Notes: generated from the letters alone by a model not told the origin. A DNA stretch of 64,000 nucleotides from an uncultured Eggerthellaceae bacterium (GCA_910584145.1 CAJTXX010000006.1:1-64000); one strand, 5' to 3'. Positions 49,720 to 58,892 are shown, counted from the stretch's first letter. A program made the numbers and translations.

Positions 49720-50382
49720 ATGGCCACTGGTATCGCAACAGCGCCGCTGCAACAGGCGGACGAGGGCGGCTGCGCTGCCCGAGAGGATGTCGATCGACGC
49801 ATCATGCGCTCGAAGCGCGCGCTGCGGCGAGCGCTGATCGAGCTCGCGAGCGAGCGCGGGCTCGACAACTTCACCGTGAACGACCTCTGCGAGCGGGCAG
49901 ACCTGAACCGCGGGACGTTCTACAACCATTTCAAGACCAAAGAAGACCTCTCGCTCGCGTTGCAGGCGGAGTTCATGATCGGCATCGCGCAGCTGCGTGC
50001 CGGCATGGAAGAGCTGACCTTGCTCGACCTAGCGAAGCAGAGGCTGTCGAAGAAGCCGCTGCCCATCTTGGTGGCGCTGTTCGATTACCTGCGCGAGCAG
50101 AGCGATCTGCTGGTGGTGATGCTGGGCCCCGGGGGCGACGCGAGCTTCGGCCAGCAATTGCGCGAGGGGCTCTGCTCTGACCTGATCATGGGGCTGCTGC
50201 ATGAGCGCTACCGCACCGACCCGACGCCGTTCGTCAGCTATTACGTGGCGTTCTATTCCGCTGCTTACCTGGGCGTCATCACGCGCTGGTTGCAGACCGG
50301 CATGCAAGAGAGCTCGGAGGAGATGGCGCGCATCGCCATGCGGCTCCTCCTGATAAAACCCGGCGAATCCATAACGCTGTAG
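49720..50382 (+). CDS. TetR/AcrR-family transcriptional regulator
   Basis: The protein has 220 residues, starting at MATGIATAPLQQ; a longer frame to 49618 would translate through the promoter and the terminator tail. The N-terminal DNA-binding domain (about residues 25-75) has RSKRALRRALIELASERG, NFTVNDLCERADLNRGTFYN and HFKTKEDL, the TetR helix-turn-helix. The helical C-terminal domain (with VSYYVAFYSAAYLGVI) would bind a ligand or form the dimer. The dehydratase activator begins 18 bases downstream, so the two are probably co-transcribed and the regulator may sense a CoA thioester or related metabolite (inference). Confidence 0.9.
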   Translation: MATGIATAPLQQADEGGCAAREDVDRRIMRSKRALRRALIELASERGLDNFTVNDLCERADLNRGTFYNHFKTKEDLSLALQAEFMIGIAQLRAGMEELTLLDLAKQRLSKKPLPILVALFDYLREQSDLLVVMLGPGGDASFGQQLREGLCSDLIMGLLHERYRTDPTPFVSYYVAFYSAAYLGVITRWLQTGMQESSEEMARIAMRLLLIKPGESITL

Positions 50383-50400
50383 ACCCGACAGGAGATGGAT

Positions 50401-53400
50401 ATGGGCAAGAGGACTGCTTACGTGAAGATAGAGGACGCCACCGAGGATGCCTGCGCTATGCGCGTGGTGCGGGTGAGCGGGCAAGCTGCGGAGGCTGCCG
50501 CTGAGGCAGGATGCGAGCCCGGCGAGCAGGTGCGCACGGCAGATGAGCTGAGCGCTGCTGCGGGGCTGCATATCGGCATCGACGTGGGCTCCACCACGGT
50601 GAAGCTCGCGGTGCTCGGCGACGATGACGCCATACGCTGGTCGGTCTACCAGCGCCATCATGCCGATGTGCGCGCCACCATCGTGGATGTGCTGCGCCAG
50701 GCAGCCGCGCAGTTCGGCGATGAGCCCATGACCATCGCCATCACCGGGTCGGGCGGCCTTCTGCTGTCGCAGTGGCTGGGCATCGCGTTCGTGCAAGAGG
50801 TCATCGCCAGCAAGACGGCGGTGGAGACGTTCATCCCCACGACCGATGTGGCTATCGAGCTGGGCGGCGAGGACGCGAAGATCATCTACTTCGACAACAG
50901 CATCGAGCAGCGCATGAACGGCACCTGCGCTGGCGGCACTGGGGCGTTCATCGACCAGATGGCGGCGCTGCTCGATACGGACGCGGCGGGGCTCGACGAG
51001 CTGGCGCGCACGCACGAGACGATCTATCCCATCGCCAGCCGCTGCGGCGTGTTCGCTAAGACCGACGTGCAGCCGCTGCTGAACGAGGGCGCGCGCAAGG
51101 AGGATATCGCGGCGTCCATCTTCCAGTCGGTGGTGACGCAGACCATCTCGGGGCTGGCGTGCGGGCGGCCCATCCGTGGCAATGTGGCGTTCTTGGGCGG
51201 TCCGCTGCAATACCTGCCCGAGCTGCGCCGCCGCTTCTACGAGACGCTCGATCTGTCCGACGAGGCGATCATCGTGCCTGCGGACGCGCATCTGTTCGTG
51301 GCGTGCGGCTGTGCGATAGCGGGTGCGGAGGCGGGCGCTCATGCCGAGCGCTTGGGCGATGTGCTCGCGCGCTTGGAGAGCCTGGGCGATATGCAGGGCA
51401 GCGAGGTGGTGCGCCTCGACCCGCTGTTCGGAAGCGATGAGGAATATGAGGAGTTCAGGGCGCGCCACGATGCCGAGCGCGTGCGCCGGGGCAGCTTGGC
51501 GGACTATCGCGGCGTGGCCTATCTGGGCATCGATGCGGGATCGACCACCTTCAAGGCAGCGCTCATCGGCGAGGACGGTGAGCTGCTCTGGTCGACCTAT
51601 GCGTCCAACAAGGGCGACGTGCTCGGCTGCGCGAAGGCGGCGGTGGCAGAGCTGTATGCGGCGCTGCCCGTCGACCCGGCGAACGGGGAGGCGCTCGTAC
51701 GCATCGGCCATGCTACGGTGACCGGCTATGGCGAGGGCTTGCTGCTGGAGGCGTTGCGCGTCGATTCGGGCGAGATAGAGACGGTAGCGCACCTGCGCGG
51801 CGCTCAGGAGATGCTGCCCGGCGTCGAGTTCATCCTCGATATCGGCGGGCAGGACATGAAATGCCTGCGCGTGAAGGACGGCGTGATCGACCACATCATG
51901 CTGAATGAGGCGTGCAGCTCCGGCTGCGGCAGCTTCATCGAGAGCTTCGCGAGCGGGCTCGACCTCGATGTGGCCGATTTCGCGCAGACCGCTATACAGG
52001 CTGCGCGACCGGTCGATCTGGGCAGCCGCTGCACCGTGTTCATGAACAGCCGCGTGAAGCAGGCCCAGAAGGAGGGCGCCACGGTGGGCGACATCGCGGC
52101 GGGCCTGGCCATCTCGGTCATCAAGAACGCGCTGTTCAAGGTCATCAAGATACGCGATCCGCACGATGTGGGCACCAAGGTGATCGTGCAGGGCGGCACG
52201 TTCCTGAACGATGCCGTGCTGCGCTCGTTCGAGCAGCTCTCGGGCGCGTGCGCGGTGCGGCCGGATATCGCCGGCAACATGGGGGCGTTCGGCGCGGCGC
52301 TCCTCGCTCGCGACCGATACCATGCTGCGGCAGGCGTCGGACGAGGCTCCGTTCAGAAGCTGCGCAGCCCTCTCTCCGCCTCATCCGACGCCTGCCGGGA
52401 GGATGATCCCGCGCGACCGGGGAGCGCCGACCTCACTGGGGGAGAGGAGGCGAGCAGCTCTTGCTCTGCTGCCGACCCCGCCCAGGGAGATGGTTCTGCG
52501 AATACCCAGGGTGATGCTTCGGGCGCGCTGGGGAGCCGGCTCCTCACTTTGGAGGAGATCGAGGGGCTCTCTCCTTCGCATCGGACGGTGCGGTGCAAGG
52601 GGTGCTCGAACAGCTGCCTGCTCACGGTGAACGATTTCGGGGTGGATGAGGAGACGGGCAAGCATCGCCGCTTCATCACGGGGAATCGGTGCGAGAAGGG
52701 CGAGAGCTTGGGCGCGGGCGCGCAGAGAAGCGACGTGCCGAACCTGTTCGAGTGGAAGAGCGAGCGGCTGTTCGGGCATTATGAGCCGCTGGCGAGCGAG
52801 GCTGCTCCGCGTGGCACCGTGGGTATCCCGCGCGCGCTGAACATGTATGAGAACTACCCGTTCTGGTTCACCTTCTTCACGCAGCTGGGGTATCGCGTGG
52901 TGCTGTCCGACCCTTCGACGAAGAAGACCTATGAGGCGGGCATCGAGAGCATGCCGTCCGAGAGCGTGTGCTATCCGGCGAAGCTCTCGCATGGTCACAT
53001 CATGGACCTGTTGGCGAAGCATCCCGACTTCATCTGGATGCCGTGCAGCAAATGGGAGCGGCAGGAGGACAGCACCGCGGGCAACCATTTCAACTGCCCG
53101 ATCGTGGCGAGCTACCCTGAGGCGCTGCGGCTGAACATCGATGAGCTGCGCGAGACGGACGTGGCGTTCGTGAGCCCGTGGCTGCCCTATGACGATAAAG
53201 AGAAGCTGAAGGAGCGCCTGTGGGCCGAGCTCGGCGATACCTTCCGCGCGCAGGTGGGCTCGAAGGGCCCGGCGCTGACGCGGGCGCAGGTAGATGCCGC
53301 GGTCGATGCCGCGTGGGATGAGGACGAAGCATTCAAGCGCGACGTGCGGCGCAAGGGCACCGAGACGCTGGCGTGGATGGAGCGCACGGGCGCTCATGGC

Positions 53401-55305
53401 ATCGTGTTGGCGGGTCGGCCGTATCATCAGGATCCCGAGATAAACCACGCCATACCGGAGCTGTTGCAGAGCTTCGGGCTGGCGGTGCTCACTGAGGATT
53501 CGGTGGCGCATCTCGGGCAGCTCGAGCGGCCCATCCGCGTGGTCGACCAGTGGATGTACCACACGCGCCTGTACGCGGCGGCGAAGGTGGTCACCCAGCG
53601 GCGCGACCTCGATCTGATACAGCTGAACTCGTTCGGCTGCGGGCTCGATGCGCTGACCACCGATCAGGTGCAGGAGGTGCTAGAGGCCGCGGGCAAGGTG
53701 TATACGGTGTTGAAGATCGATGAGGTGTCGAACCTGGGTGCGGCGCGCATCCGCGTGCGTAGCTTGCTGGCGGCGTTGAAAGACCAAGCTGATCGCGAGG
53801 CTGAGGAGGCGTCGGATGCGCGCGCATCTGCGCGCCCGTGCCCGGCCGTGGGCATCGCCGATGCTGACATAGAGGCGCTCGTGCCCGAGAGCTTCACGCA
53901 GAAGGCCGACGGCGTGGCTGCCGGCGCGACGGCTCAGCGCGACGGCTCCTCGACCGAATTCGCGCGCCCGCAGTTCACCGAGGAGATGAAAGAGGCGGGC
54001 TATACCATCCTAGCGCCGCAGATGGCGCCGTACCACTTCGAGCTGTTGGTGCCCATCTTCCGCAGCAATGGCTACAACGTGGAGCTGCTGCCCTCGGTGG
54101 ATGCTGGTGCGGTGGACGCGGGGCTGCGGTACGTGAACAACGACATCTGCTATCCGTCCATCTTGGTGACGGGGCAGATCATGGAGGCCGTGATGAGCGG
54201 CCGCTACGACACCGATAAGCTGGCGGTGCTGATAACCCAGACCGGCGGTGGGTGCCGCGCCACGAACTACATCGCGCTGATACGCAAGGCGCTCGCGGCG
54301 GCGGGGCTCTCGCATATCCCGGTCATCGCGCTGTCGTTCAAAGACCTCGGCGAGGTGAACCCCGGCTTCAAGATAACGCCGAAGATGCTCTATCAGGCCA
54401 TCTTCGCGCTGCAATACGGCGACCTGCTGATGATGTGCCTGTACCGCACGCGGCCCTATGAGGTGGAGCCGGGCAGCGCCGAGCGGCTGTTCGAGCACTG
54501 GATGGCGGAATGCAAGCGGCAGTTGGCGAGCGGCGTGGGGCATGCGCAGTTCAAGCGCACCGTGGAGCGCATCGTGGACGATTTCGACACGCTGCCGCTC
54601 GCGGGCGAGGGCACGAAACCGCGCGTGGGCGTGGTGGGCGAGATCCTGGTGAAATTCCACCCCACGGCGAACAACCAGATCGTCGACCAGATCGAGGCCG
54701 AGGGCTGCGAGGTCGTGGTGCCGGGCCTGATCGAGTTCTTCCTGTTCGGCATCGCGGGCGGCATCTTCCAGCGCCAGATCGGCAAGTCGGCGAAGAGCGC
54801 GCTCGGCAGCCGCATCGGGCTGGCTGCCATCGCCAAGCTGCGCCGCCCGGTGAACGAGGCGCTGCGGCGCAGCCAGCGGTTCTGCCCGCCGGCTGACATC
54901 TACGAGCTCGCCGAGTATGCCAGCGAGATACTGAGCCTGTGCAACTCGATGGGCGAGGGGTGGCTGCTCACCGCCGAGATGGTGGAGCTGATACGCTCCG
55001 GTTGCCCGAACATCGTATGCACGCAGCCCTTCGCATGCCTGCCGAACCACGTGGTAGGCAAGGCGGTCATCAAAGAGCTGCGGCGCCAGTACCCCGACAG
55101 CAACATCGTCGCGGTCGACTACGACCCGGGCGCCTCAGAGGTGAACCAGCTGAACCGCATCAAGCTGATGATAGCGGTGGCGAAGGCGAACCTGGCGGCC
55201 AAGGAGGGCGTGGCGCGCGCCGTGCGCAATGCCCACGTGAAGCCGCGGCCGAAGACGCAGGATATGGCGGCGTACGTGGCCATCGAAGAAGAGACCGTGG
55301 CTTGA
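50401..55305 (+). CDS. Fused 2-hydroxyacyl-CoA dehydratase activator/dehydratase-related protein
   Basis: The protein has 1634 residues. The ATG at 50401 has GGAG six bases upstream; the ATG at 50395 has no spacing. Two BadF/BcrA/HgdC-type ATPase domains come first (from about residue 57, GIDVGSTTVKLAVL, and about 374, GIDAGSTTFKAAL). Each keeps the two Cys expected to hold the shared 4Fe-4S cluster: NGTCAGGTGAFID and ASRCGVFAKTDV in the first, NEACSSGCGSFIE and GSRCTVFMNS in the second. An inserted linker follows, then a DUF2229/COG3580-type part (VRCKGCSNSC, SESVCYPAKLSHGH) and a COG3581-like part to the end. Such proteins drive ATP-dependent electron transfer for radical dehydration of 2-hydroxyacyl-CoA. 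The true acceptor is unknown. The linker contains a palindromic element at 52328-52397. Confidence 0.88.
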   Translation: MGKRTAYVKIEDATEDACAMRVVRVSGQAAEAAAEAGCEPGEQVRTADELSAAAGLHIGIDVGSTTVKLAVLGDDDAIRWSVYQRHHADVRATIVDVLRQAAAQFGDEPMTIAITGSGGLLLSQWLGIAFVQEVIASKTAVETFIPTTDVAIELGGEDAKIIYFDNSIEQRMNGTCAGGTGAFIDQMAALLDTDAAGLDELARTHETIYPIASRCGVFAKTDVQPLLNEGARKEDIAASIFQSVVTQTISGLACGRPIRGNVAFLGGPLQYLPELRRRFYETLDLSDEAIIVPADAHLFVACGCAIAGAEAGAHAERLGDVLARLESLGDMQGSEVVRLDPLFGSDEEYEEFRARHDAERVRRGSLADYRGVAYLGIDAGSTTFKAALIGEDGELLWSTYASNKGDVLGCAKAAVAELYAALPVDPANGEALVRIGHATVTGYGEGLLLEALRVDSGEIETVAHLRGAQEMLPGVEFILDIGGQDMKCLRVKDGVIDHIMLNEACSSGCGSFIESFASGLDLDVADFAQTAIQAARPVDLGSRCTVFMNSRVKQAQKEGATVGDIAAGLAISVIKNALFKVIKIRDPHDVGTKVIVQGGTFLNDAVLRSFEQLSGACAVRPDIAGNMGAFGAALLARDRYHAAAGVGRGSVQKLRSPLSASSDACREDDPARPGSADLTGGEEASSSCSAADPAQGDGSANTQGDASGALGSRLLTLEEIEGLSPSHRTVRCKGCSNSCLLTVNDFGVDEETGKHRRFITGNRCEKGESLGAGAQRSDVPNLFEWKSERLFGHYEPLASEAAPRGTVGIPRALNMYENYPFWFTFFTQLGYRVVLSDPSTKKTYEAGIESMPSESVCYPAKLSHGHIMDLLAKHPDFIWMPCSKWERQEDSTAGNHFNCPIVASYPEALRLNIDELRETDVAFVSPWLPYDDKEKLKERLWAELGDTFRAQVGSKGPALTRAQVDAAVDAAWDEDEAFKRDVRRKGTETLAWMERTGAHGIVLAGRPYHQDPEINHAIPELLQSFGLAVLTEDSVAHLGQLERPIRVVDQWMYHTRLYAAAKVVTQRRDLDLIQLNSFGCGLDALTTDQVQEVLEAAGKVYTVLKIDEVSNLGAARIRVRSLLAALKDQADREAEEASDARASARPCPAVGIADADIEALVPESFTQKADGVAAGATAQRDGSSTEFARPQFTEEMKEAGYTILAPQMAPYHFELLVPIFRSNGYNVELLPSVDAGAVDAGLRYVNNDICYPSILVTGQIMEAVMSGRYDTDKLAVLITQTGGGCRATNYIALIRKALAAAGLSHIPVIALSFKDLGEVNPGFKITPKMLYQAIFALQYGDLLMMCLYRTRPYEVEPGSAERLFEHWMAECKRQLASGVGHAQFKRTVERIVDDFDTLPLAGEGTKPRVGVVGEILVKFHPTANNQIVDQIEAEGCEVVVPGLIEFFLFGIAGGIFQRQIGKSAKSALGSRIGLAAIAKLRRPVNEALRRSQRFCPPADIYELAEYASEILSLCNSMGEGWLLTAEMVELIRSGCPNIVCTQPFACLPNHVVGKAVIKELRRQYPDSNIVAVDYDPGASEVNQLNRIKLMIAVAKANLAAKEGVARAVRNAHVKPRPKTQDMAAYVAIEEETVA
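52328..52397. repeat. In-frame palindromic element in dehydratase activator linker
   Basis: CGGCAGGCGTCGGACGAGG (52328-52346) pairs with 52379-52397 at 18 of 19 positions, with a 32-nt loop. It falls just after the second ATPase domain and opens a Ser/Ala/Asp-rich linker of about 70 residues. Confidence 0.6.
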
Positions 55306-55955
55306 GCGGCACGACCCGGACGCATTTCGGGATACGGTGCCGCTTGCCGCTGCGCGACTTGCGCCTCTCGAAGCGCAACCTGATATACCGCACGGGGCGC
55401 GGCACCTACTTGTTCAAGGACAAGTGGTTGCGCGCCGACCGGCGGCTCTGGCCTGAGCATCGACGGCGCTGCTTGCTGAACTACGACTTGTCGATGGCTT
55501 ACTTCCGGCGGCTGTCGCATGAGGAGTTCGAAGCAGCGCTGCAAGAGGTGCTCGCGAGCTATCCACAGCTGCGGCCGGTGGCGGACTTGCGCGACGTAGC
55601 CGACGTGCCCGGCGTATACCTGATGGTGCTCGACCGGCACTGCCAGATATATGTGGGGAAGGCCTGCGGCAAGCATGGCATCAAGCATCGCATCCTGCGC
55701 CATTGGCGCAACGCCGTGCCCTTCGACCGGCTGTTGTCGGGCGAGCCCGAGGAGTCCATCCTGCCCATCGACGCATTCCGCGCGCTCGACACCACGCGCA
55801 TCTATGCAGCCCCTACCGAAGAGGCGGGCATGCTCGAGCGCGCCGTGGCCGATGCGGTGCCTGCGGCGTTCAGCTTGAACCGCACCCGTGCGGGTGATCT
55901 GGAGGGTGGCCTGTCCGAGGCCATCGCCTGCCGCCGCACCCGTTCGCTGCTCTGA
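55302..55955 (+). CDS. GIY-YIG nuclease-like protein
   Basis: The protein has 217 residues from the TTG at 55302, which overlaps the upstream stop (TTGA). A later start (TTG 55488 or ATG 55494) is possible but would remove a basic N-terminus. The domain has PGVYLMVLD, then QIYVGKACGKHGIKHRILRH, giving the GVY and YVG of the GIY-YIG motif, a conserved Arg, and EEAGMLERAV with a possible catalytic Glu. Family members cut DNA in repair, restriction or mobile introns; which one applies is not clear. It is close behind the dehydratase gene, with no evident functional link. Confidence 0.65.
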   Translation: MSGTTRTHFGIRCRLPLRDLRLSKRNLIYRTGRGTYLFKDKWLRADRRLWPEHRRRCLLNYDLSMAYFRRLSHEEFEAALQEVLASYPQLRPVADLRDVADVPGVYLMVLDRHCQIYVGKACGKHGIKHRILRHWRNAVPFDRLLSGEPEESILPIDAFRALDTTRIYAAPTEEAGMLERAVADAVPAAFSLNRTRAGDLEGGLSEAIACRRTRSLL

Positions 55956-55997
55956 GAGAGAACCGTTCCATAGTTTCCTCCGCCGATCGAGATTCTG

Positions 55998-56055
55998 TAT
56001 CTTTTGATCGTCATACTATTACATGATATGATATAATCAATCAAAAGATAGGAGG
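55998..56055 (+). promoter_or_regulatory. Promoter, operator and RBS of the zeta-type TA pair
   Basis: TATCTTTTGAT (55998-56008) and ATCAAAAGATA (56040-56050) are a perfect 11-bp inverted repeat. It brackets an extended -10 promoter (TGA-TATAAT, 56029-56037). The right arm touches the Shine-Dalgarno GGAGG (56051-56055). The HTH antitoxin probably binds here to repress itself. Confidence 0.75.
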
Positions 56056-56059
56056 AATC

Positions 56060-56626
56060 ATGTCTGAAGATATAACTCCCCAGCAGATCAAAGAGATACG
56101 GCAGCGTTATGGGCTGTCCCAGCAGGCTTTCGCGCGCGTGCTGGGCTTGGGCGAGGCCAGCATCGTCCGCTACGAGAACGGTCAGAAGCCGAGCCGTGCG
56201 AACGCGAACCTCATCCGCGCAGCCGCCATCCCCTCATTCATGGCTGATTGCCTGAAGCGCGATGGCCACCTCATCACCGACGACCAGCGCGCAGGGGCCG
56301 AGCGCATCGTATACGCCGACGTCACATTCAAGGAGGATGGCGATATGGACATCAACGAGGTATACACGCTCACGCTGAAGCAAGAAGTCCTGAACGAGAA
56401 GGCAGCGGATATCATGGCCGAGCTGTTCCGGGCCAAGCGAGCTGCCGAGAGGGTCGGCGATAGCGGCCTTGTGATGATGTATGAGGATATGGCTATCCAG
56501 CTCGCGCTCTTGAAGCCGACCATCGCCACCGAAGCGAATATGGACATGCAGCGGCTGTGCGCGATAGATGGCCAGCTCGATTGCATGCGCGAGATCTACC
56601 ATCAGACCTTGAAGAGGGCAGCATAG
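56060..56626 (+). CDS. HTH-domain antitoxin (MqsA-like) of a zeta-toxin pair
   Basis: The protein has 188 residues. Residues 8-60 are an HTH_XRE/MqsA-type DNA-binding domain with ITPQQIKEIRQRYGLSQQAF, LGLGEASIVRYENGQ and SRANANLI. The helical C-terminal part is rich in Glu, Met and Ala and probably covers the toxin, as in PezA. The stop codon directly abuts the toxin ATG. The 11-bp inverted repeat around its promoter supports autoregulation. No classical epsilon antitoxin is present. Assignment rests on the neighbour and the HTH. Confidence 0.8.
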   Translation: MSEDITPQQIKEIRQRYGLSQQAFARVLGLGEASIVRYENGQKPSRANANLIRAAAIPSFMADCLKRDGHLITDDQRAGAERIVYADVTFKEDGDMDINEVYTLTLKQEVLNEKAADIMAELFRAKRAAERVGDSGLVMMYEDMAIQLALLKPTIATEANMDMQRLCAIDGQLDCMREIYHQTLKRAA

Positions 56627-57397
56627 ATGGCTGCGAGAGCCGCCGATTTCACATCTCAAGAATTCGATGACGCATTCTATGATGTGATCCAGAAGAGCAT
56701 AGTCAGCGCTGCTCTGTCACCGCATGACGCTCCGTCGGCTTATCTGCTCGGAGGGCAGAGCGGTGCGGGTAAGACGACCCTCCACCGCATCCTCCGATAT
56801 CGGCTGGATGACGATGTCATCGTCATCAACGGAGACGAGTTCCGCTCGTTGCATCCGCGCTTCTACGAGCTTCAAGAGGCGTATGGCGATGATGCCGTCT
56901 CCTATACGGCCCCTTGGGCGGGCCAGATGGTCGAGGAGCTCGTCGATCAGCTCTCGCGGTTGAAGTACAACCTCGTTGTCGAGGGGACGCTCCGGACGGC
57001 GGATGTCCCGCTCGACACGGCGCAGCTCTTGCGTGAGCGAGGGTATGGCGTGTCGCTCGCGCTGATGGCGGTGAAGCCTGAGATATCCCTGCTCAGCTGC
57101 CAGCTGCGTTATGAGGAGATGCGCATAGCGGGCACGACGCCCCGCGCTACCGACCCAGAGCATCATCGGCGCATCGTCGATCAGATCGTCAGCAATCTCT
57201 CGGTGCTCGAGGGGTCGGGCGCATTCGACGGCATCGAGCTGTATGGGCGCAGCGCAACGCGCCTCTATCCTGCTGAGGGTGAAGATCGGTCGGCGAGCCG
57301 AGCGCTGAGCGATATCCTGTTCGGCGAGTGGACAGCCGAGGAGCTGGCGCATCGCGCGTTCTTGGAGGAGCGGTTAGCCGAGCTGCGCCAGCGGTAA
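56627..57397 (+). CDS. Zeta toxin family kinase
   Basis: The protein has 256 residues. Walker A is GGQSGAGKTT (around residue 42), then VIVINGDEFRSLHPRF follows as in PezT and zeta, where the Asp binds the substrate. VVEGTLRTADVPLDTA and the Arg-rich MRIAGTTPRATDPEHHRR are also typical. Zeta toxins phosphorylate UDP-N-acetylglucosamine and so inhibit cell-wall synthesis (family knowledge). The pair lies on the chromosome next to the surface-protein region and could stabilise the locus. GAGCGC/GCGCTC (57398-57414) follows as a short hairpin without a T-run. Confidence 0.87.
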   Translation: MAARAADFTSQEFDDAFYDVIQKSIVSAALSPHDAPSAYLLGGQSGAGKTTLHRILRYRLDDDVIVINGDEFRSLHPRFYELQEAYGDDAVSYTAPWAGQMVEELVDQLSRLKYNLVVEGTLRTADVPLDTAQLLRERGYGVSLALMAVKPEISLLSCQLRYEEMRIAGTTPRATDPEHHRRIVDQIVSNLSVLEGSGAFDGIELYGRSATRLYPAEGEDRSASRALSDILFGEWTAEELAHRAFLEERLAELRQR

Positions 57398-57457
57398 GAG
57401 CGCTGCGGGCGCTCAGTACCGGCGCCCGTCATAGCATGCCTCACCTTGAGGGCGCGG

Positions 57458-57463
57458 TATAAT
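57458..57463 (+). promoter_or_regulatory. -10 box of rsmI, possibly leaderless
   Basis: A consensus TATAAT ends seven bases before the ATG at 57471. Transcription would start at or next to the start codon. There is no Shine-Dalgarno between them. Confidence 0.5.
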
Positions 57464-57470
57464 CCGAGCT

Positions 57471-58328
57471 ATGGAAGAACAGCGAGGAAAGATCGTCATC
57501 GTGCCCACGCCCATAGGGAATCTGGGCGACATGACCTTGCGCGCATTGGAAGAGCTGAAGGCGGCCGATGCGGTCTGTGCGGAGGATACGCGCGTCACCG
57601 GCAAGCTGCTCGCGGCGCTCGGCATCGCGAAGCCGCTCGTGCGGCTCGACGAGAATGCGATGGGCCGCTGCGCGGCGGAGGTCATCGGGCGCGCAGCGGC
57701 CGGCGAGCGCATCGCCTATTGCAGCGATGCGGGCATGCCCGGTGTGTCCGATCCCGGCCTGCGCCTTGTGCGCGCAGCGCATGAGGCGGGGGTGGCGGTA
57801 GAGGTGCTGCCCGGGCCGAGCGCTGCTACGACGGCGTATGTCGCCAGCGGCGTCACGTGCCCGCAGTTCTATTTCGGCGGCTTCTTCCCGCGCAAAGCCG
57901 GTGAGCGCGCACGCCTGTTGGAGAGCCTGCGCGCGCTCGATGCAGCTCTCGTGTTCTATGAGAGCCCGAAGCGCGTGGTATCGGCGCTGGGAGCCATCGC
58001 TGAGGCGATGCCCGCGCGCGAGGTGGCCGTATGCCGCGAGCTCACGAAGCTGCATGAGGAAGTGGCGCGCGGCACCGCAGCCGAGCTCGGCGCCCTGTTC
58101 GCAGAGCGCGAGCGCACCGGTTCGGTGCGGGGCGAGATAGCCATCGTGATAGGCCCGGGCGAGCGGGGAGAGGGGGCGTGCTCCGAGCAAGAGGTCGAGC
58201 AGCGCGCAGCCGAGCTCGCCGCGCAGGGGCTGCGCACGAAAGAGGCGGCCAGGCTGCTCGCGCAGGAATGCGGCATAGCCAGGAGCGCCGCTTACGACCT
58301 CGTCATGAGGTTGGCCGATGGCGCGTAG
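57471..58328 (+). CDS. rsmI: 16S rRNA (cytidine(1402)-2'-O)-methyltransferase RsmI
   Basis: The protein has 285 residues, the usual family length. The motifs IVIVPTPIGNLGDMTLRALE, CAEDTRVTGKLLAALGI, IAYCSDAGMPGVSDPGLRLV and EVLPGPSAATTA are all intact. It methylates the ribose of C1402 in 16S rRNA using S-adenosylmethionine. A TATAAT lies so close to the ATG that the mRNA is probably leaderless. It overlaps the next gene by 11 bases. Confidence 0.95.
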   Translation: MEEQRGKIVIVPTPIGNLGDMTLRALEELKAADAVCAEDTRVTGKLLAALGIAKPLVRLDENAMGRCAAEVIGRAAAGERIAYCSDAGMPGVSDPGLRLVRAAHEAGVAVEVLPGPSAATTAYVASGVTCPQFYFGGFFPRKAGERARLLESLRALDAALVFYESPKRVVSALGAIAEAMPAREVAVCRELTKLHEEVARGTAAELGALFAERERTGSVRGEIAIVIGPGERGEGACSEQEVEQRAAELAAQGLRTKEAARLLAQECGIARSAAYDLVMRLADGA

Positions 58329-58878
58329 CCTGCGCTCCGAGCCAGTATCCATCGGCAGCTTCGAGGTGCAGCTCACCCGCAAGCGCATCAAGAACATGCA
58401 CCTGCGCGTGAAGCCACCTGATGGGCGCATCGAGGTGTCGGCGCCGGCGCATCTGCCCCTGCGCGATATCGAGCGCTTCGTGCTGGCAAAAGCCGACTGG
58501 ATAGCCCGCCAGCAGCAGGCCATCGCCGCTGCGCCCGCGCGCGCTGCCGATACCGCGAGCCCGGAGGAGCAAGCCGTCTGGAAGGCGGTCGTGGCAGCCT
58601 GCGTGCCCGCTCTCATCGAGGCATGGGAGCCCATCATGGGCGTGCGCGCGGGCAAGCTGGCCTACCGCAACATGAAGAGCCGCTGGGGCAGCTGCCAGCC
58701 GGCCACCGGGCGCATCTGCATCAACACCCGCCTGGCGCTCTATCCGCCCGAATGCCTGGAATACGTGGTGGTGCACGAGCTCTGCCACCTGCTCGAACGC
58801 GGGCATGGCCCCCGCTTCCGCGCCCTCATGGACGCGTTCCTTCCCGATTGGCAGCAGCGCCGCGCGAAGCTGCGGTAA
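58318..58878 (+). CDS. YgjP-like (DUF45) zinc metallopeptidase
   Basis: The protein has 186 residues, starting at the ATG within the end of rsmI. The N-terminal RKRIKNMHLRVKPPDGRIEV and SAPAHLPL, then LAYRNMKSRWGSC, and VVHELCHLLERGHGPRF (around residues 150-166) are characteristic of the family; HELCH plus the later His would bind zinc. Function in vivo is poorly known. Translational coupling to rsmI is likely. Confidence 0.9.
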   Translation: MARSLRSEPVSIGSFEVQLTRKRIKNMHLRVKPPDGRIEVSAPAHLPLRDIERFVLAKADWIARQQQAIAAAPARAADTASPEEQAVWKAVVAACVPALIEAWEPIMGVRAGKLAYRNMKSRWGSCQPATGRICINTRLALYPPECLEYVVVHELCHLLERGHGPRFRALMDAFLPDWQQRRAKLR

Positions 58879-58892
58879 CGGGCGCCCATATC

